DNA of 64,000 bases from Thalassospira profundimaris (GTDB lineage: Bacteria > Pseudomonadota > Alphaproteobacteria > Rhodospirillales > Thalassospiraceae): contig NZ_JPWF01000019.1 of NCBI RefSeq assembly GCF_003326675.1, forward strand, positions 1-64,000. Reading direction: 5' to 3'. The position numbers were made by a program, and so were the translations under genes. The notes beneath the pieces are model-generated. The model ran no database searches. It was not told the DNA's origin and saw nothing but the letters and a program-made list of their open reading frames with translations. Below, piece after piece: positions 1-10,000 of the stretch (the first letter of the stretch is position 1; every line of letters begins with the position of its first letter).

Positions 1-40
1 AAAGGTGACAACGTATTTCAGGACGAGACAGCGCGAAAAT

Positions 41-66
41 AAAAGGCTGCCATTTGGCAGCCTTTT
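41..66 (-). terminator. Intrinsic terminator after the alcohol dehydrogenase
   Basis: An 11-bp perfect stem (AAAAGGCTGCC / GGCAGCCTTTT) with a 4-nt loop lies just beyond the minus-strand stop of the alcohol dehydrogenase. Read on the minus strand it is followed by a T-rich tract. Confidence 0.85.
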
Positions 67-91
67 ACGGTTCTGGCGACATAGGTCGTGA

Positions 92-1114
92 TCAGATCGA
101 CATCACGATGCGGCCGTCGATCTTGCCATCACGCATGCGATCAAAGATCGAATTGATGTTTTCCATTGGTTCAGTGGTGAAGTGCGAATGCACTTTGCCG
201 TCGCCTGCAAATTCCAGCGCCTCCTGAAGGTCGGCACGCGTGCCGACGATGGACCCGCGAATGGTTTTGGCTGACAGAACCGTATCAAAGATATCAAGCT
301 CGAACGTTCCGGGCGGAAGTCCCACCAGCGACATGGTGCCACCACGGCCCAACATGCCAACACCCTGTTTGAATGCGGCCCGCGAGACTGCCGTTACCAG
401 AACGCCGTTTGCACCACCCATTTGCTTTTGCACTTCGGCAATGACATCGGTTTCGGCGGCATTCAATGTCCAGTCCGCACCGAGATCACGGGCAAGTTTC
501 AGTTTGTCCTCGGCGATATCAACAGCAATCACCTTCATGCCCATGGCCTTGGCATATTGCACAGCCATGTGACCAAGGCCGCCGATCCCGGAAATCACAA
601 CGGTTTCACCGGGTTTGCATTCGGTTTCCTTCAGGCCCTTATAGACGGTGACACCGGCACACAGAACCGGGGCAGCATTGCCAAATTCAAGTGCCTTTGG
701 CAGATGCCCGATATAGTTCGGATCAGCCAGAACATATTCGGCAAAGCCGCCATTGACGGAATAGCCGGTATTAAGCTGTTCGCCACACAGGGTTTCCCAA
801 CCTGTTATGCAATGATGGCAATGACCGCAGGCCGAATGCAGCCACGGCACGCCAACCCGATCCCCTTCCTTGACCGATGTCACACCTTCGCCAACTTCGG
901 CGACGATGCCGACACCTTCATGGCCCGGAATGAACGGGGGATTTGGTTTGACCGGCCAGTCACCCTCGGCGGCATGAAGGTCGGTGTGACAAACACCCGA
1001 TGCTTCGATCTTTACCAGTATCTTGCCAGCGGAAACTTTGGGGACGGTGACTTCTTCGATGGAAAGCGGTTTGCCAAACTCGCGAACGACGGCGGCCTTC
1101 ATAATGCGTGGCAT
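92..1114 (-). CDS. adhP: Zinc-dependent alcohol dehydrogenase (AdhP type)
   Basis: Medium-chain NAD-dependent alcohol dehydrogenase that interconverts primary alcohols and aldehydes in the cytoplasm. Visible marks are the catalytic zinc region GVCHTDLHAAEGDW, GHEGVG with the zinc-ligand-adjacent histidine and glutamate, the structural-zinc cluster CGHCHHCITGWETLC, and the Rossmann glycine motif SGIGGLG. The length of 340 residues is normal for AdhP. The start was set at MPRIM because AGGAGG lies 8 nt upstream; the frame stays open for 31 more codons, but that stretch has no family similarity. It is a single-gene unit closed by the terminator at 41-66. Substrate range cannot be read from sequence; ethanol or other short alcohols are likely by family. 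Confidence 0.93.
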   Translation of the reverse strand: MPRIMKAAVVREFGKPLSIEEVTVPKVSAGKILVKIEASGVCHTDLHAAEGDWPVKPNPPFIPGHEGVGIVAEVGEGVTSVKEGDRVGVPWLHSACGHCHHCITGWETLCGEQLNTGYSVNGGFAEYVLADPNYIGHLPKALEFGNAAPVLCAGVTVYKGLKETECKPGETVVISGIGGLGHMAVQYAKAMGMKVIAVDIAEDKLKLARDLGADWTLNAAETDVIAEVQKQMGGANGVLVTAVSRAAFKQGVGMLGRGGTMSLVGLPPGTFELDIFDTVLSAKTIRGSIVGTRADLQEALEFAGDGKVHSHFTTEPMENINSIFDRMRDGKIDGRIVMSI

Positions 1115-1249
1115 GGTGGTGCCTCCTGACGGAATGCAAAAATAGCCGCCTTGTCGCGGCCCTCTGATTCTCGTCAAAAGACTAGTGATGAAGACCTTTG
1201 CACGCATTGCGCTGGGTCAAATTTTAAAAACCTTAAGAAGGAAGGGGAC

Positions 1250-2074
1250 CTAAAGGTCGGCTGCTTCTTCGGGCAGTTCCAGAACATAATCCTGATAATA
1301 GTCCGGCGGCATCCCCGCCTCGTAACGGGCTTCATCGTTAAACGGCGGTTTCAATGGGCCGCGGAAATGTTTGCGCAGCATGTCATGCCAGGTGGTGTAA
1401 TAGGGCAGATCGCGCTGATCACAGACATATTCATAATATTTGCGCCCCGCAGCTACATGGGCAATTTCATCATGGGCGATGATTTTAAGGATACGGGCAC
1501 TTTCGGTATCCCCATGCGCCAAAAGCCGTTCAATGGTTGGCGGTGTGGCATCAAGGCCGCGGGCCTCAAACACCATCGGCACCACGGCAAGACGTGGCAG
1601 GATGTCATATGCCGTATCCATTGACGTCTGCCACAGGCCATCATGGGCAGGCAGATCGCCATAAGTTGCGTCCATCTCGCCAAGGCGCTTGTTGATCATT
1701 TTGAAATGCCGCGCCTCGTCATCGGCGACCTGTACCCATGCATCGTGGAAATCACGCGGCATGTCGGCTTCGGGAAAACGTACGCACAAATCCCACGCCA
1801 GATCGATGGCATTAAGTTCGATATGGGCAAGTGCATGCAAAAGCCCGATGCGGCCCTGAACGCTGCCTTTTTTGCGTTTGGGCATTTTGTTGGGCGCCAG
1901 AAGTTCCGGCTTGGCCGGGCGGCCGGGACGGTCGGGCAGATCAGTCGATCCGACTTCGGTGATCTCGCCATTGCGCCACATTGCCGCAAGTTCGGCCGTA
2001 ACATCGGCCTTCTCTGTGGCATCCTGGGTCAAAAGCGCACGTTTTGCTGCTTCGGCGAGGGTAAGCTTGGTCAT
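1250..2074 (-). CDS. DUF455 ferritin-like di-iron protein
   Basis: A 274-residue member of the DUF455 (COG2833) family in the ferritin-like superfamily. Three helical metal-ligand type motifs are visible: HIELNAIDLAWD, DDEARHF and HDEIAHV, each with the Glu/His spacing of a four-helix di-iron centre. The family is distantly related in fold to MiaE-type tRNA hydroxylases, but its own reaction is not established to my knowledge, so no activity is assigned. The start MTKLTLAEAAK replaces a longer open frame whose first 37 residues look non-coding. It reads in the same direction as the neighbouring alcohol dehydrogenase and receiver-like genes but with gaps, so it is probably its own unit. Confidence 0.85.
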   Translation of the reverse strand: MTKLTLAEAAKRALLTQDATEKADVTAELAAMWRNGEITEVGSTDLPDRPGRPAKPELLAPNKMPKRKKGSVQGRIGLLHALAHIELNAIDLAWDLCVRFPEADMPRDFHDAWVQVADDEARHFKMINKRLGEMDATYGDLPAHDGLWQTSMDTAYDILPRLAVVPMVFEARGLDATPPTIERLLAHGDTESARILKIIAHDEIAHVAAGRKYYEYVCDQRDLPYYTTWHDMLRKHFRGPLKPPFNDEARYEAGMPPDYYQDYVLELPEEAADL

Positions 2075-2215
2075 GGCGGCCCGGTTTTCAGAATGATTTT
2101 CAGATCGGCTTTGTCTGCCATCTGCAGGGGATGTGGTCAATGGGCAAAGAAAAGGGCGGCCTGTGAAATCACGGGCCGCCCTCATAAATATTTTGCCGTT
2201 ACGGGGTTGCCGCCA

Positions 2216-2986
2216 TTACGTGATGTTGAACCGCGCCAGTGCCTCGGCCAGATCTTCGCCAAACGCATTGCCCTTGCGAATGATCGCGGTACGGCACGGA
2301 AGATCCTGCAAGGACGGATGGTTCGGCGCGTCTGATGTCAAAACCGCGGTCGGAATGGCGCGGGTCTTCGGCATGGCTTGCAGGGCATTGGCAAGATCGA
2401 CGCCACTGAGTTCATCAATGGTTTTGGCAACGATGATGAAATCCGGACGGGTACGCACGGCAAGTTCAATCGCCTCGAACGAGGTTTGCGTGACCGAGCT
2501 GCGATAACCGCAAGCTGCCAGTTCACGTTCAAGAATGGTTGCCATCGAACGCTGCGGGATTACCAGCAATGCTTCGACATTGGCTTTTTTAAGCCAGTTC
2601 GGATCAATGTCGGGCGCACGTTTGGACGGCAGTTCGCGCACGAACTCGGCGGTATCGGTGCCACCTGCGGTCATGTCACCTTCAAGCAGGCTTTGGATTT
2701 TGTCGACAAAGGCCTGAATATCTTCGATGGAACCTTCATTCAGTTCCTTGCAGGTGGTGACATAATCGGCCAGACGATGACTGGTCAGGTTGATCAGCGG
2801 GGCTGCAACCGACTTGCCCTTGTATCGCAGATTGAAGACTTCGCGCTGGATGGCGGTCAAATGCACAGGATCGCTTTTGCCGCGCGCATTTTGCAGATGA
2901 ACGTCAATCGAATTGATGATGTCATTTGCTTCATCGCGAAAATCCGCAAGCATCTGATCGTCGAGATCAACAACATTCTTGTTCAT
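2216..2986 (-). CDS. Degenerate HPt plus receiver-like signalling protein
   Basis: A 256-residue protein with two apparent parts. Residues about 1-100 are helical and resemble a histidine phosphotransfer (HPt) domain, but where HPt domains have H-x-LKG this protein reads FNLRYKGKS, so the phosphorylatable histidine is absent. Residues about 135-256 look like a response-regulator receiver fold (EALLVIPQ, PDFIIVAKT, TAVLTSD), but the usual aspartate after the third strand is replaced (IIVAKT). The likely role is a phosphorylation-independent adaptor or sensor protein; this is inference. No membrane segment or DNA-binding domain is visible. No partner kinase is encoded nearby. Confidence 0.6.
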   Translation of the reverse strand: MNKNVVDLDDQMLADFRDEANDIINSIDVHLQNARGKSDPVHLTAIQREVFNLRYKGKSVAAPLINLTSHRLADYVTTCKELNEGSIEDIQAFVDKIQSLLEGDMTAGGTDTAEFVRELPSKRAPDIDPNWLKKANVEALLVIPQRSMATILERELAACGYRSSVTQTSFEAIELAVRTRPDFIIVAKTIDELSGVDLANALQAMPKTRAIPTAVLTSDAPNHPSLQDLPCRTAIIRKGNAFGEDLAEALARFNIT

Positions 2987-3175
2987 TGTATTACCTGCTT
3001 TGCCGGCACGCCGGTTGGTTATCTATTAACGGGGGAAGTTGATCTTCACCCATACTCCCATATGTAAATTCTTATCCTGACATGTAAGCCAAGGCAACCA
3101 AATCAATGTGCAGTAACGGGCATATCCGGCAACATTCCCGTTAAGTTTCAAAGTCACGCATATCCCGAAAAACAC

Positions 3176-3203
3176 AAGGCCCGACAAATAGTTGCCGGGC
3201 CTT
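3176..3203 (-). terminator. Intrinsic terminator after bcp
   Basis: A hairpin with outer arms AAGGCCCG/CGGGCCTT and an inner CAA/TTG pairing sits about 35 nt past the bcp stop. On the minus strand it is followed by a T-rich tract. Confidence 0.75.
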
Positions 3204-3236
3204 TGAATGATCTTAAAGATCAGTAGCACTGGTCAA

Positions 3237-3701
3237 TCAAAGTGCGCGTACAGCGTCCAGAACTTCGGCGACGTGACCTTTGACTTTGACCTTGCGCCAT
3301 GCGTTGCGCACGACGCCATTGCCATCAATGACAAAGGTCGATCGTTCGATGCCCATGTATTTTTTGCCATACATGCTTTTCTCGGTCCAAACGCCGAAAT
3401 CTTCACAAACGGTGCCGTTTTCATCAGATGCCAGAATGAAGTTCAGGTCATGCTTGGCCTTGAACTTGTCGTGGCGGGCAACGCTGTCTTTGGAAATGCC
3501 GATGATCTGGGCATTGACTGCGCCGAAATCCGGTTCGGCATCCCGAAATTCGCAGGACTCCGTCGTGCAGCCCGGTGTCATGTCCTTGGGATAGAAATAG
3601 ATCACCACCGGTTTTCCTGCCAGATCAGACAGCTTGACGCTGTTATCGCCATCGGTCGGCAGTTCGAAATCGGGGGCCTTGTCACCTACTTCAAGTGTCA
3701 T
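3237..3701 (-). CDS. bcp: Thioredoxin-dependent peroxiredoxin (Bcp/PrxQ)
   Basis: Atypical two-cysteine peroxiredoxin that reduces hydrogen peroxide and organic hydroperoxides using thioredoxin. The motif MTPGCTTESCEF carries both the peroxidatic cysteine and the resolving cysteine four residues on, which is diagnostic of the Bcp/PrxQ group. YFYPKDMTPG and the C-terminal VKVKGHVAEVL are also typical. The start MTLEVGDKAPDF gives 154 residues, the normal family length, and has AAGGATGG upstream; a 19-codon upstream extension was discarded. A terminator follows at 3176-3203. The gene is monocistronic as far as can be seen. Confidence 0.95.
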   Translation of the reverse strand: MTLEVGDKAPDFELPTDGDNSVKLSDLAGKPVVIYFYPKDMTPGCTTESCEFRDAEPDFGAVNAQIIGISKDSVARHDKFKAKHDLNFILASDENGTVCEDFGVWTEKSMYGKKYMGIERSTFVIDGNGVVRNAWRKVKVKGHVAEVLDAVRAL

Positions 3702-3817
3702 GTTCCATCCTTTGTCTTTTTGTGTCGCTATGCGATCCGGTTCGCACTGAAAATACAATCCTTTATAAGGATGGCAAGGCGGACTGGATCAGTATGCCGT
3801 TCATATCGTGATCAAAT

Positions 3818-6799
3818 TTAATGGGCTTCTTCGGGCGGCGTGATCTTTTCCGCCGGTTCGGTAATGATCCGGTCATAGATCGCCTTGATCCGGGTTGCGG
3901 TGGCTTCGATCTTTTCCTGTAAGGCGGCGAAGTCATCACACTTTCCGGCCCGTGCCATCATCTGTTGCAAGTCCGTGCTGGCGCGTTCGGGATCAAACGG
4001 CCCCTCTGTGGTCAGGCGCAACATCGCCTGAAGCGCCAGCCAGAATGATCCGGCATTGGCAAGGAATTCTGCCTCCCCGGTTTCAAGGATGCCGGCTGCG
4101 CCAAGCTTTTTGAAAACTTCGCGGGTGGTCGGCGACAGAATGTCACTGTGCTGGTGCGCATGACGCAATTGCAGATATTGCGCGATGAATTCCAGATCGA
4201 CCAATCCGCCCCGGCGCATCTTGATCGCCCAGGGATGGTTGTCACCTTTGCCCGCATCCATGCGATTGCGCATGTCAAAGACGGCACGCACCAGCTGATC
4301 CGGATCGCGTTCCTTGCACAAAACGGCATTGGTGGTGGCAAGAACCTTGTCGCACAGGGATTTGGGGCCATAAACCGCGCGCAGGCGGGTCAATGCCATA
4401 TGTTCCCACGTCCATGCTTCTTCGTTCTGATAGGTCGCGAAACTTTTGAAATGGGTGGCAAGCGGACCTTTTGATCCACTGGGCCGCAGACGAAGGTCGG
4501 TTTCAAACAAGACACCTTCGGCGGTCGGGGCCGAAAGGGCGTTGATATAGCGTTGGCTGAGCCGGATGAAATAATGTCCGGGTGTCAGCGGCTTTTCACC
4601 ATCGGATTCTTCTGCCTCGTCCGGGACATCATAGATAAAGACCATATCAAGGTCCGATCCGGGCGAAAGCTCCTGCCCGCCATGTTTGCCAAGCGCAAAG
4701 ACCGCAAGCCCGCCATCCTTGAATTCCCCGTGCTTGGCGGCAAAGTCATTGGCAATACGCGGGAACAGGGCGCGAATGGCAACGTCGGCAACATCGGCAA
4801 GGGCACGACCGGCTTCGTGCGGGGTTTGGCGGTTTTGAATGGTCTGAACATCAATCTGGAATTTCTGATCATTGGCCCAGCGTCGAGCCGCATCAAGCCA
4901 GTCTTCGACCATGTCTTCACGTGACAGGCGGGCATCAAGCTCGGCCAGCATCGCATCCGCATCGGGAAGCTGTTCGTGGAAACCCGACATCAAAACGAAA
5001 TCAAGCACCGATGCATTGCGCCCGATATATTTGGCCATGCGCGGAGCGGTTCCCGCAATCTGGGCCAGAAGTTCAAGCAATTCCGGATGGGCCGTAAACA
5101 GCGAGAATAACTGTACCCCGGCAGGCAGGCCTTTCAGGAATTCGTCAAAGGCACGGAACGCCATATCCGGGTTGGTGGTTTTTGAAAGCGCGCCCAACAA
5201 GGTCGGCATCAGTTCTGTCAGAATTTCACGGGCCCGGCGTGACCGGGTGGCGCGATAGCGCCCATGATGCCAACCGCGCACTGTGACCGATACATTCTCG
5301 GCATTCTCAAATCCCATTTCGCGCAGATTTGAAAGCGTATCGGGATCGTCTTCGGTGCCGGTAAAGACCAGATTGCCTGTTGTGCTGTCACCGGTCAGGG
5401 GGGTGTCATCTTCAAACAGTTCGGCGTAATTGTTTTCAACATTGCGCAGATGAAGCAACAGATCGGCCTTGAACGCATCAAGCGTCGCGTAGCCAAGGAA
5501 TGTCGCAAGCGCGGTCAGGCCATCATCGGTATCCGGAAGGGTCTGGGTCTGCTGATCATTGATCATTTGCAGGCGATGTTCGACCGTGCGTAGAAACTCA
5601 TAAGCTGCCAGCATCTCGTCACGGACTTCTTCGGAAACCTGTCCGAACTTGGTCAGTGCGCGCAGGGTATCGCAGGTCGCCTTGCCACGCAGGGCCACTT
5701 CGCGCCCGCCCCAGATCAATTGCTGTGTCTGGGCGAAAAACTCGATCTCGCGAATGCCGCCACGGCCCAGTTTGATGTTATGGCCGGGAATGTTGATCTT
5801 GCTGCCGCCCTTATGGGCATTGATCTGGCGCTTGATCGAATGGATGTCCTGAATGGCAAGGAAATCAAGATGCTTGCGCCAGACAAACGGGCGCAGGATT
5901 TCCAGAAATTCCTGTCCGGCCTTGCGATCCCCGCCAACGATGCGGGCCTTGATCATGGCCGCACGTTCCCAGTTCTGGCCCACCGTTTCGTAATAGGTTT
6001 CAGCCGCAATCATCGACAGGATCGGCGGAGTTGACGCCGGGTCGGGACGCAGACGCAAGTCGGTTCTGAAAACGTAACCATCGCCTGTGCGTTCTTCCAT
6101 CACGCGCGTGATGTCACGCACCATACGGACAAGGTCCTGTTGCAGGCGATCCGGGTCGAGATAGGTCACAACATCCTGATCATACAGGAAAATCAAATCG
6201 ATATCGGAGGAATAATTCAGCTCGCACGCGCCCAGTTTACCCATGCCGATGGCAAAAATGCCCGATCCTTCCAGCGGGTTTTCAGGATTGGGCAAATCAT
6301 ATTTGCGTTGCCGCGCCATGGCACACAGGCAATGGGCGATGGCGAAATCAAGGGTGGTTTCGGCAGTCTCGCTGATGGCGGCGGTGATTTTATCAAGTGA
6401 CCATGCCTTGCAGATATCGGCCATTGCGATCACCAGTGCCGCACGGCGCTTGGCCTTGCGCACAACGGTCATGGTGGTTGCCTGATCAAGATCACGGGCG
6501 TCCGCACTGGTGCGCACCGGTTCAAGGGCTGCGGCAAAGGCATGGTCAAGCCCGTTATCAAACACATCGCACACGATGTCTGGATCACGCAGACACAGGT
6601 TGGTCAGATAGGGGCTGTTGCCAAAAAGTGCCGCCAGAACGGCTTTGCTTTCCGGGTTGGACGCAATATCGCCAATTTTGGATGCAAGATTTTCGAATGC
6701 CGGACGTTCTCCTAATATGTTCCAACGTTCAAAAGCATTGGCAACACGTTCGGCATCAAAGGGTTGGGGCAGGTCCTGCGAAATCCAGGAAAGAGACAC
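3818..6799 (-). CDS. glnE: Glutamine synthetase adenylyltransferase / deadenylase
   Basis: GlnE covalently attaches and removes AMP on a tyrosine of glutamine synthetase under control of the PII protein. Two nucleotidyltransferase halves are visible: GMGKLGACELNYSSDIDLIF at about residues 185-205 (the deadenylylating half by family order) and ALGKHGGQELSPGSDLDMVF at about 695-720 (the adenylylating half). The length near 990 residues fits full-length bifunctional GlnE. The GTG start at 6799 is preferred because AAGGAAC lies 8 nt upstream; the open frame extends 16 codons further to an ATG at 6847, which is the alternative. Its targets glnA and regulator glnB are at 59.7-61.5 kb in this same window. 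Confidence 0.95.
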   Translation of the reverse strand: MSLSWISQDLPQPFDAERVANAFERWNILGERPAFENLASKIGDIASNPESKAVLAALFGNSPYLTNLCLRDPDIVCDVFDNGLDHAFAAALEPVRTSADARDLDQATTMTVVRKAKRRAALVIAMADICKAWSLDKITAAISETAETTLDFAIAHCLCAMARQRKYDLPNPENPLEGSGIFAIGMGKLGACELNYSSDIDLIFLYDQDVVTYLDPDRLQQDLVRMVRDITRVMEERTGDGYVFRTDLRLRPDPASTPPILSMIAAETYYETVGQNWERAAMIKARIVGGDRKAGQEFLEILRPFVWRKHLDFLAIQDIHSIKRQINAHKGGSKINIPGHNIKLGRGGIREIEFFAQTQQLIWGGREVALRGKATCDTLRALTKFGQVSEEVRDEMLAAYEFLRTVEHRLQMINDQQTQTLPDTDDGLTALATFLGYATLDAFKADLLLHLRNVENNYAELFEDDTPLTGDSTTGNLVFTGTEDDPDTLSNLREMGFENAENVSVTVRGWHHGRYRATRSRRAREILTELMPTLLGALSKTTNPDMAFRAFDEFLKGLPAGVQLFSLFTAHPELLELLAQIAGTAPRMAKYIGRNASVLDFVLMSGFHEQLPDADAMLAELDARLSREDMVEDWLDAARRWANDQKFQIDVQTIQNRQTPHEAGRALADVADVAIRALFPRIANDFAAKHGEFKDGGLAVFALGKHGGQELSPGSDLDMVFIYDVPDEAEESDGEKPLTPGHYFIRLSQRYINALSAPTAEGVLFETDLRLRPSGSKGPLATHFKSFATYQNEEAWTWEHMALTRLRAVYGPKSLCDKVLATTNAVLCKERDPDQLVRAVFDMRNRMDAGKGDNHPWAIKMRRGGLVDLEFIAQYLQLRHAHQHSDILSPTTREVFKKLGAAGILETGEAEFLANAGSFWLALQAMLRLTTEGPFDPERASTDLQQMMARAGKCDDFAALQEKIEATATRIKAIYDRIITEPAEKITPPEEAH

Positions 6800-6871
6800 T
6801 TTTTGCGTTCCTTGTATTGCGAAAAGGTAACGAACCGGGCTATGCACAAACTTGTGCCTGATTGCATGCTC

Positions 6872-6888
6872 TTGGCAAGGAGATTGCA
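6872..6888 (+). promoter_or_regulatory. Possible sigma-54 promoter before the AsmA-like gene
   Basis: TTGGCAAGGAGATTGCA matches the -24/-12 pattern: GG, ten bases, then GC, with TTGGCA and TTGCA flanks. It points towards the AsmA-like gene whose start is about 185 nt downstream. Only sequence match supports it. Confidence 0.4.
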
Positions 6889-7073
6889 GCCCCGATCACA
6901 AGGGTGACTGTCTCTATGTAGCTTTTCTGCGATCAGACAAAAAGGGAATAGATCAACAAGTGTCTGGTACTTTGGGCCAAGTCTGTTTCATCTTTCAGGG
7001 CAGGCAGGGCAGCCAGACTATGTGCGGCGGTGCTATTGCGACATATGATATCGGGAAGACAGGGTAAATAAGG

Positions 7074-10000
7074 GTGCGCCTCGTTAAAAGCTTTGCCGGA
7101 TGGCTGGCGCTGATTTTGTCGGCGATCGTCCTGTTTGTTGGCGTGTTCGCGGCGGTCACCATCTGGCGACTGTCCCAGGAACCTGTGTCTCTGCATCGGA
7201 TTACGCCCTATATCGTTGATCATCTGAATAAATCGATGGGCGACAGCCGACTTTCGGTTGGCGATCTGGTTCTGCGCTGGCGTGGCTGGGCGGAAAAATT
7301 CGATGTCGGGTTGCGCGATGTTGTGATCATTGGCGCGGATGATCGCGAAATGCTGCACATCCCCGAGGCCGACGTTGTGTTTTCAAGCAAGGCCCTGTTT
7401 GAAGGCGTTCTTGCCCTGCGTGAAATGACCCTGATCGGGCCGCGCATCCGTCTTGAACGGCGCGCCGATGGTCAGATTGATATCGGGTATGTTGCAGAAA
7501 ATGCTGCACCGGAAGGGGATGCATCAAGCGATGCGTCTGCAAACCCGACCGAACAAACCTATGATACCGGGCGCGGGGCATCCATCACAATGGATCTTCC
7601 TGACAGCAATAACGCCGAGCCTGCCGATCCGGAAATGTTGCGCACCGATACCGCGGCCGAGGTAAAGCCATTGCCATCGCAACAGGATGGCGCACCGATC
7701 GAGCAATCCGGTCTCGATATTCTGCGCGATGTTGTGGCGATCCTGTCGGGTGAAAGAACGGACTTTGCCGCTGCTGCATATTTCGAAAGCTTCGGGATTG
7801 TAAACGCCGATTTGCAGGTGCGCGATGAGCAGCTTGGCGTTGTCTGGGCGGCCCCGCAGGCGGACATCCTTTTGTCGCGTAAACCATTGGGTATCGGGGC
7901 CGAGGCATCATTACAGGTCAGTGCCGGGGCATTGACCACCCGTGTCAGTGTCAGCGGGGATTACAGCACCAGTTCCGGCGAAATTGACCTCAAAGCTGAA
8001 CTTGGCGAGGTTGATCTTTCCGATCTGGTCAGTATTTCCGACATCTTCAAGCCGTTGCGCGATGCCTATGTACCGGTATCGGGTGCGGTTAATGCCAAAT
8101 ATGATGTTGATGGCACGCTGGTATCTGCATCAACCGATCTTGTGGTGGGCGGTGGTGTCATATCCCTTCCCGAAGAAATGCGTGCAACTTATCGCGTCAC
8201 CGATGGGCGTATTGTGACAAGCTATGTGCCCGGGCGGTTCAGTCTAGATGATGTGACGCTGAATGTCGGGGACGCCAGTGCGACATTCAAAGGTGTGGTG
8301 CTTGATCCATTCGGGCAATGGCAGGTCAATCTTGATGCCCTGGCGACCAATGTTGCGACCAATGATCTGGATCGTCTGTGGCCGGAATCCCTTGGCGATG
8401 ACGCGCGTACCTGGGTGGTGACCAATCTGTCCGAGGGTATCGTTCATCAGGCGACCATGCATACCGAACTGCATCAGGATGATGCGGGCGAGGTGGCACT
8501 GGATGCACTGGGTGGCCAGATGACCATGTCCGGCGTTACCGTGCATTATCTTGGTGACATGCCCGAGGTCGTCGATGCCGGCGGTCATGCCGAGTTTGAT
8601 GCCACCAGTTTCCGGATTTACGTTGATCGCGGGCAGGCCGATGGTCTGACCGTGACAGATGCCAGCATCCTTTTCACCAAGCTGGATGAGCCGATCCCCT
8701 CGGCCGATATCGAAGTTGTCGCCAATGGCAGTGCGCGCAAGGCGCTGGATTTGATCGAGGCACAGCCACTTGGTTTCGCAACCCGTCTTGGTATTGATCC
8801 GGCACAGATCAGTGGTGAGCAGGCAACCCGTGTCAAATTGCACTTCCCGTTGTTGCGTGCTGTGACCTTTGACGATGTTGAAGTTGCCGCCGCATCCCGC
8901 ATTGAAAAGGCCAATATCACCAATGCTTTCCGTGAACTTGATATCAAGAACGGCAGTTTTGAACTTCAGGTCAACACCAAGGGGCTTGAACTGAACGGTA
9001 CGGCGACGGTCGGCAAGGGCAAAACAGCGATCAACTGGGTCGAAAGGTTCGACGCTGCGACCAAAGTCAGAAGCCACTATTCCCTGTCGGGTGATCTTGA
9101 TCTGGCGGTGATGCCCGATGTTGAACTTGATGTGGCGCCTTATCTTGCCGGAATGGGCAAGGGGAAGATCGATATTCAGGTGATGTCTGATCGGGTCGGG
9201 CTTAAGGGTGATGTCAAGCTTGATGATGTTGCCCTGTTCATTCCAATCGACGGGATGGATTACAACAAGGCGGCCGGTGTTGAAGCCAAGGCAAGCTTTG
9301 ATGTATCGGTCAATTATGCCGGTGGTGGAAAGCTTAATTCCGTTGCGGTTTCAGCACCTGCATTGCTGGTTTCAGGCAAGGGTAATTGGCGCGGGGATAA
9401 CCCGATTGCGGATCAATGGGCGTTTGAAATTGATAGCAGCCGCTTCCGCGAAAATACCGGCCTGTCCGGCACCATTCGCCTTGGCAATGATGACAAGCTG
9501 ACGGTTGACTTGCAGGGCGCGCAGTTTGATCTGCGCCCGATTATCGAAGAAAAGGCTGCCTTAAACGCGGCCGACGCCAAGGATACCAAACTCGACGACC
9601 TTAATGTCGCGATCTCTCTGACCGGGACCGGGTTCCTGCTTAAAGGTTCTGATCCGCTTTTGAATGACGGAAAGATCACCTTTAGTCAGGAAAATGGTAA
9701 TCGCGAAATCGAAATCACCGCCCGGCAACTGATTGCAACACCCTGGATTGTTGCTGATGAAAATGCCGATCCCGATAAGGTCAAAGATGCAAAGGCCCCC
9801 AATAGCGGCGGGATCGGACAACAGGCAAGTCGCGAAGGCGGTACGACCGAGATCTTTTTGAACATCGAACAGGTGGTCATGGCCAATGGCGAACTGTTTG
9901 GTGACGTCAAAGGATCAATTCATGTGGTCGGGCAGGAATGGGATCGTCTGGTTCTGAACGGTGCACTTGCCGACCGGGCCAATGTCTTTGCCCAGGTCAG

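Noticed and set aside
422-1129. A 235-residue plus-strand frame opposite the alcohol dehydrogenase
   Set aside because: Antisense shadow of a clear enzyme gene, with no ribosome site or family motif.
8244-9077. A 277-residue minus-strand frame within the AsmA-like gene
   Set aside because: Antisense to a long continuous coding frame; composition (His, Asn, Ile rich) is that of a mirror frame.
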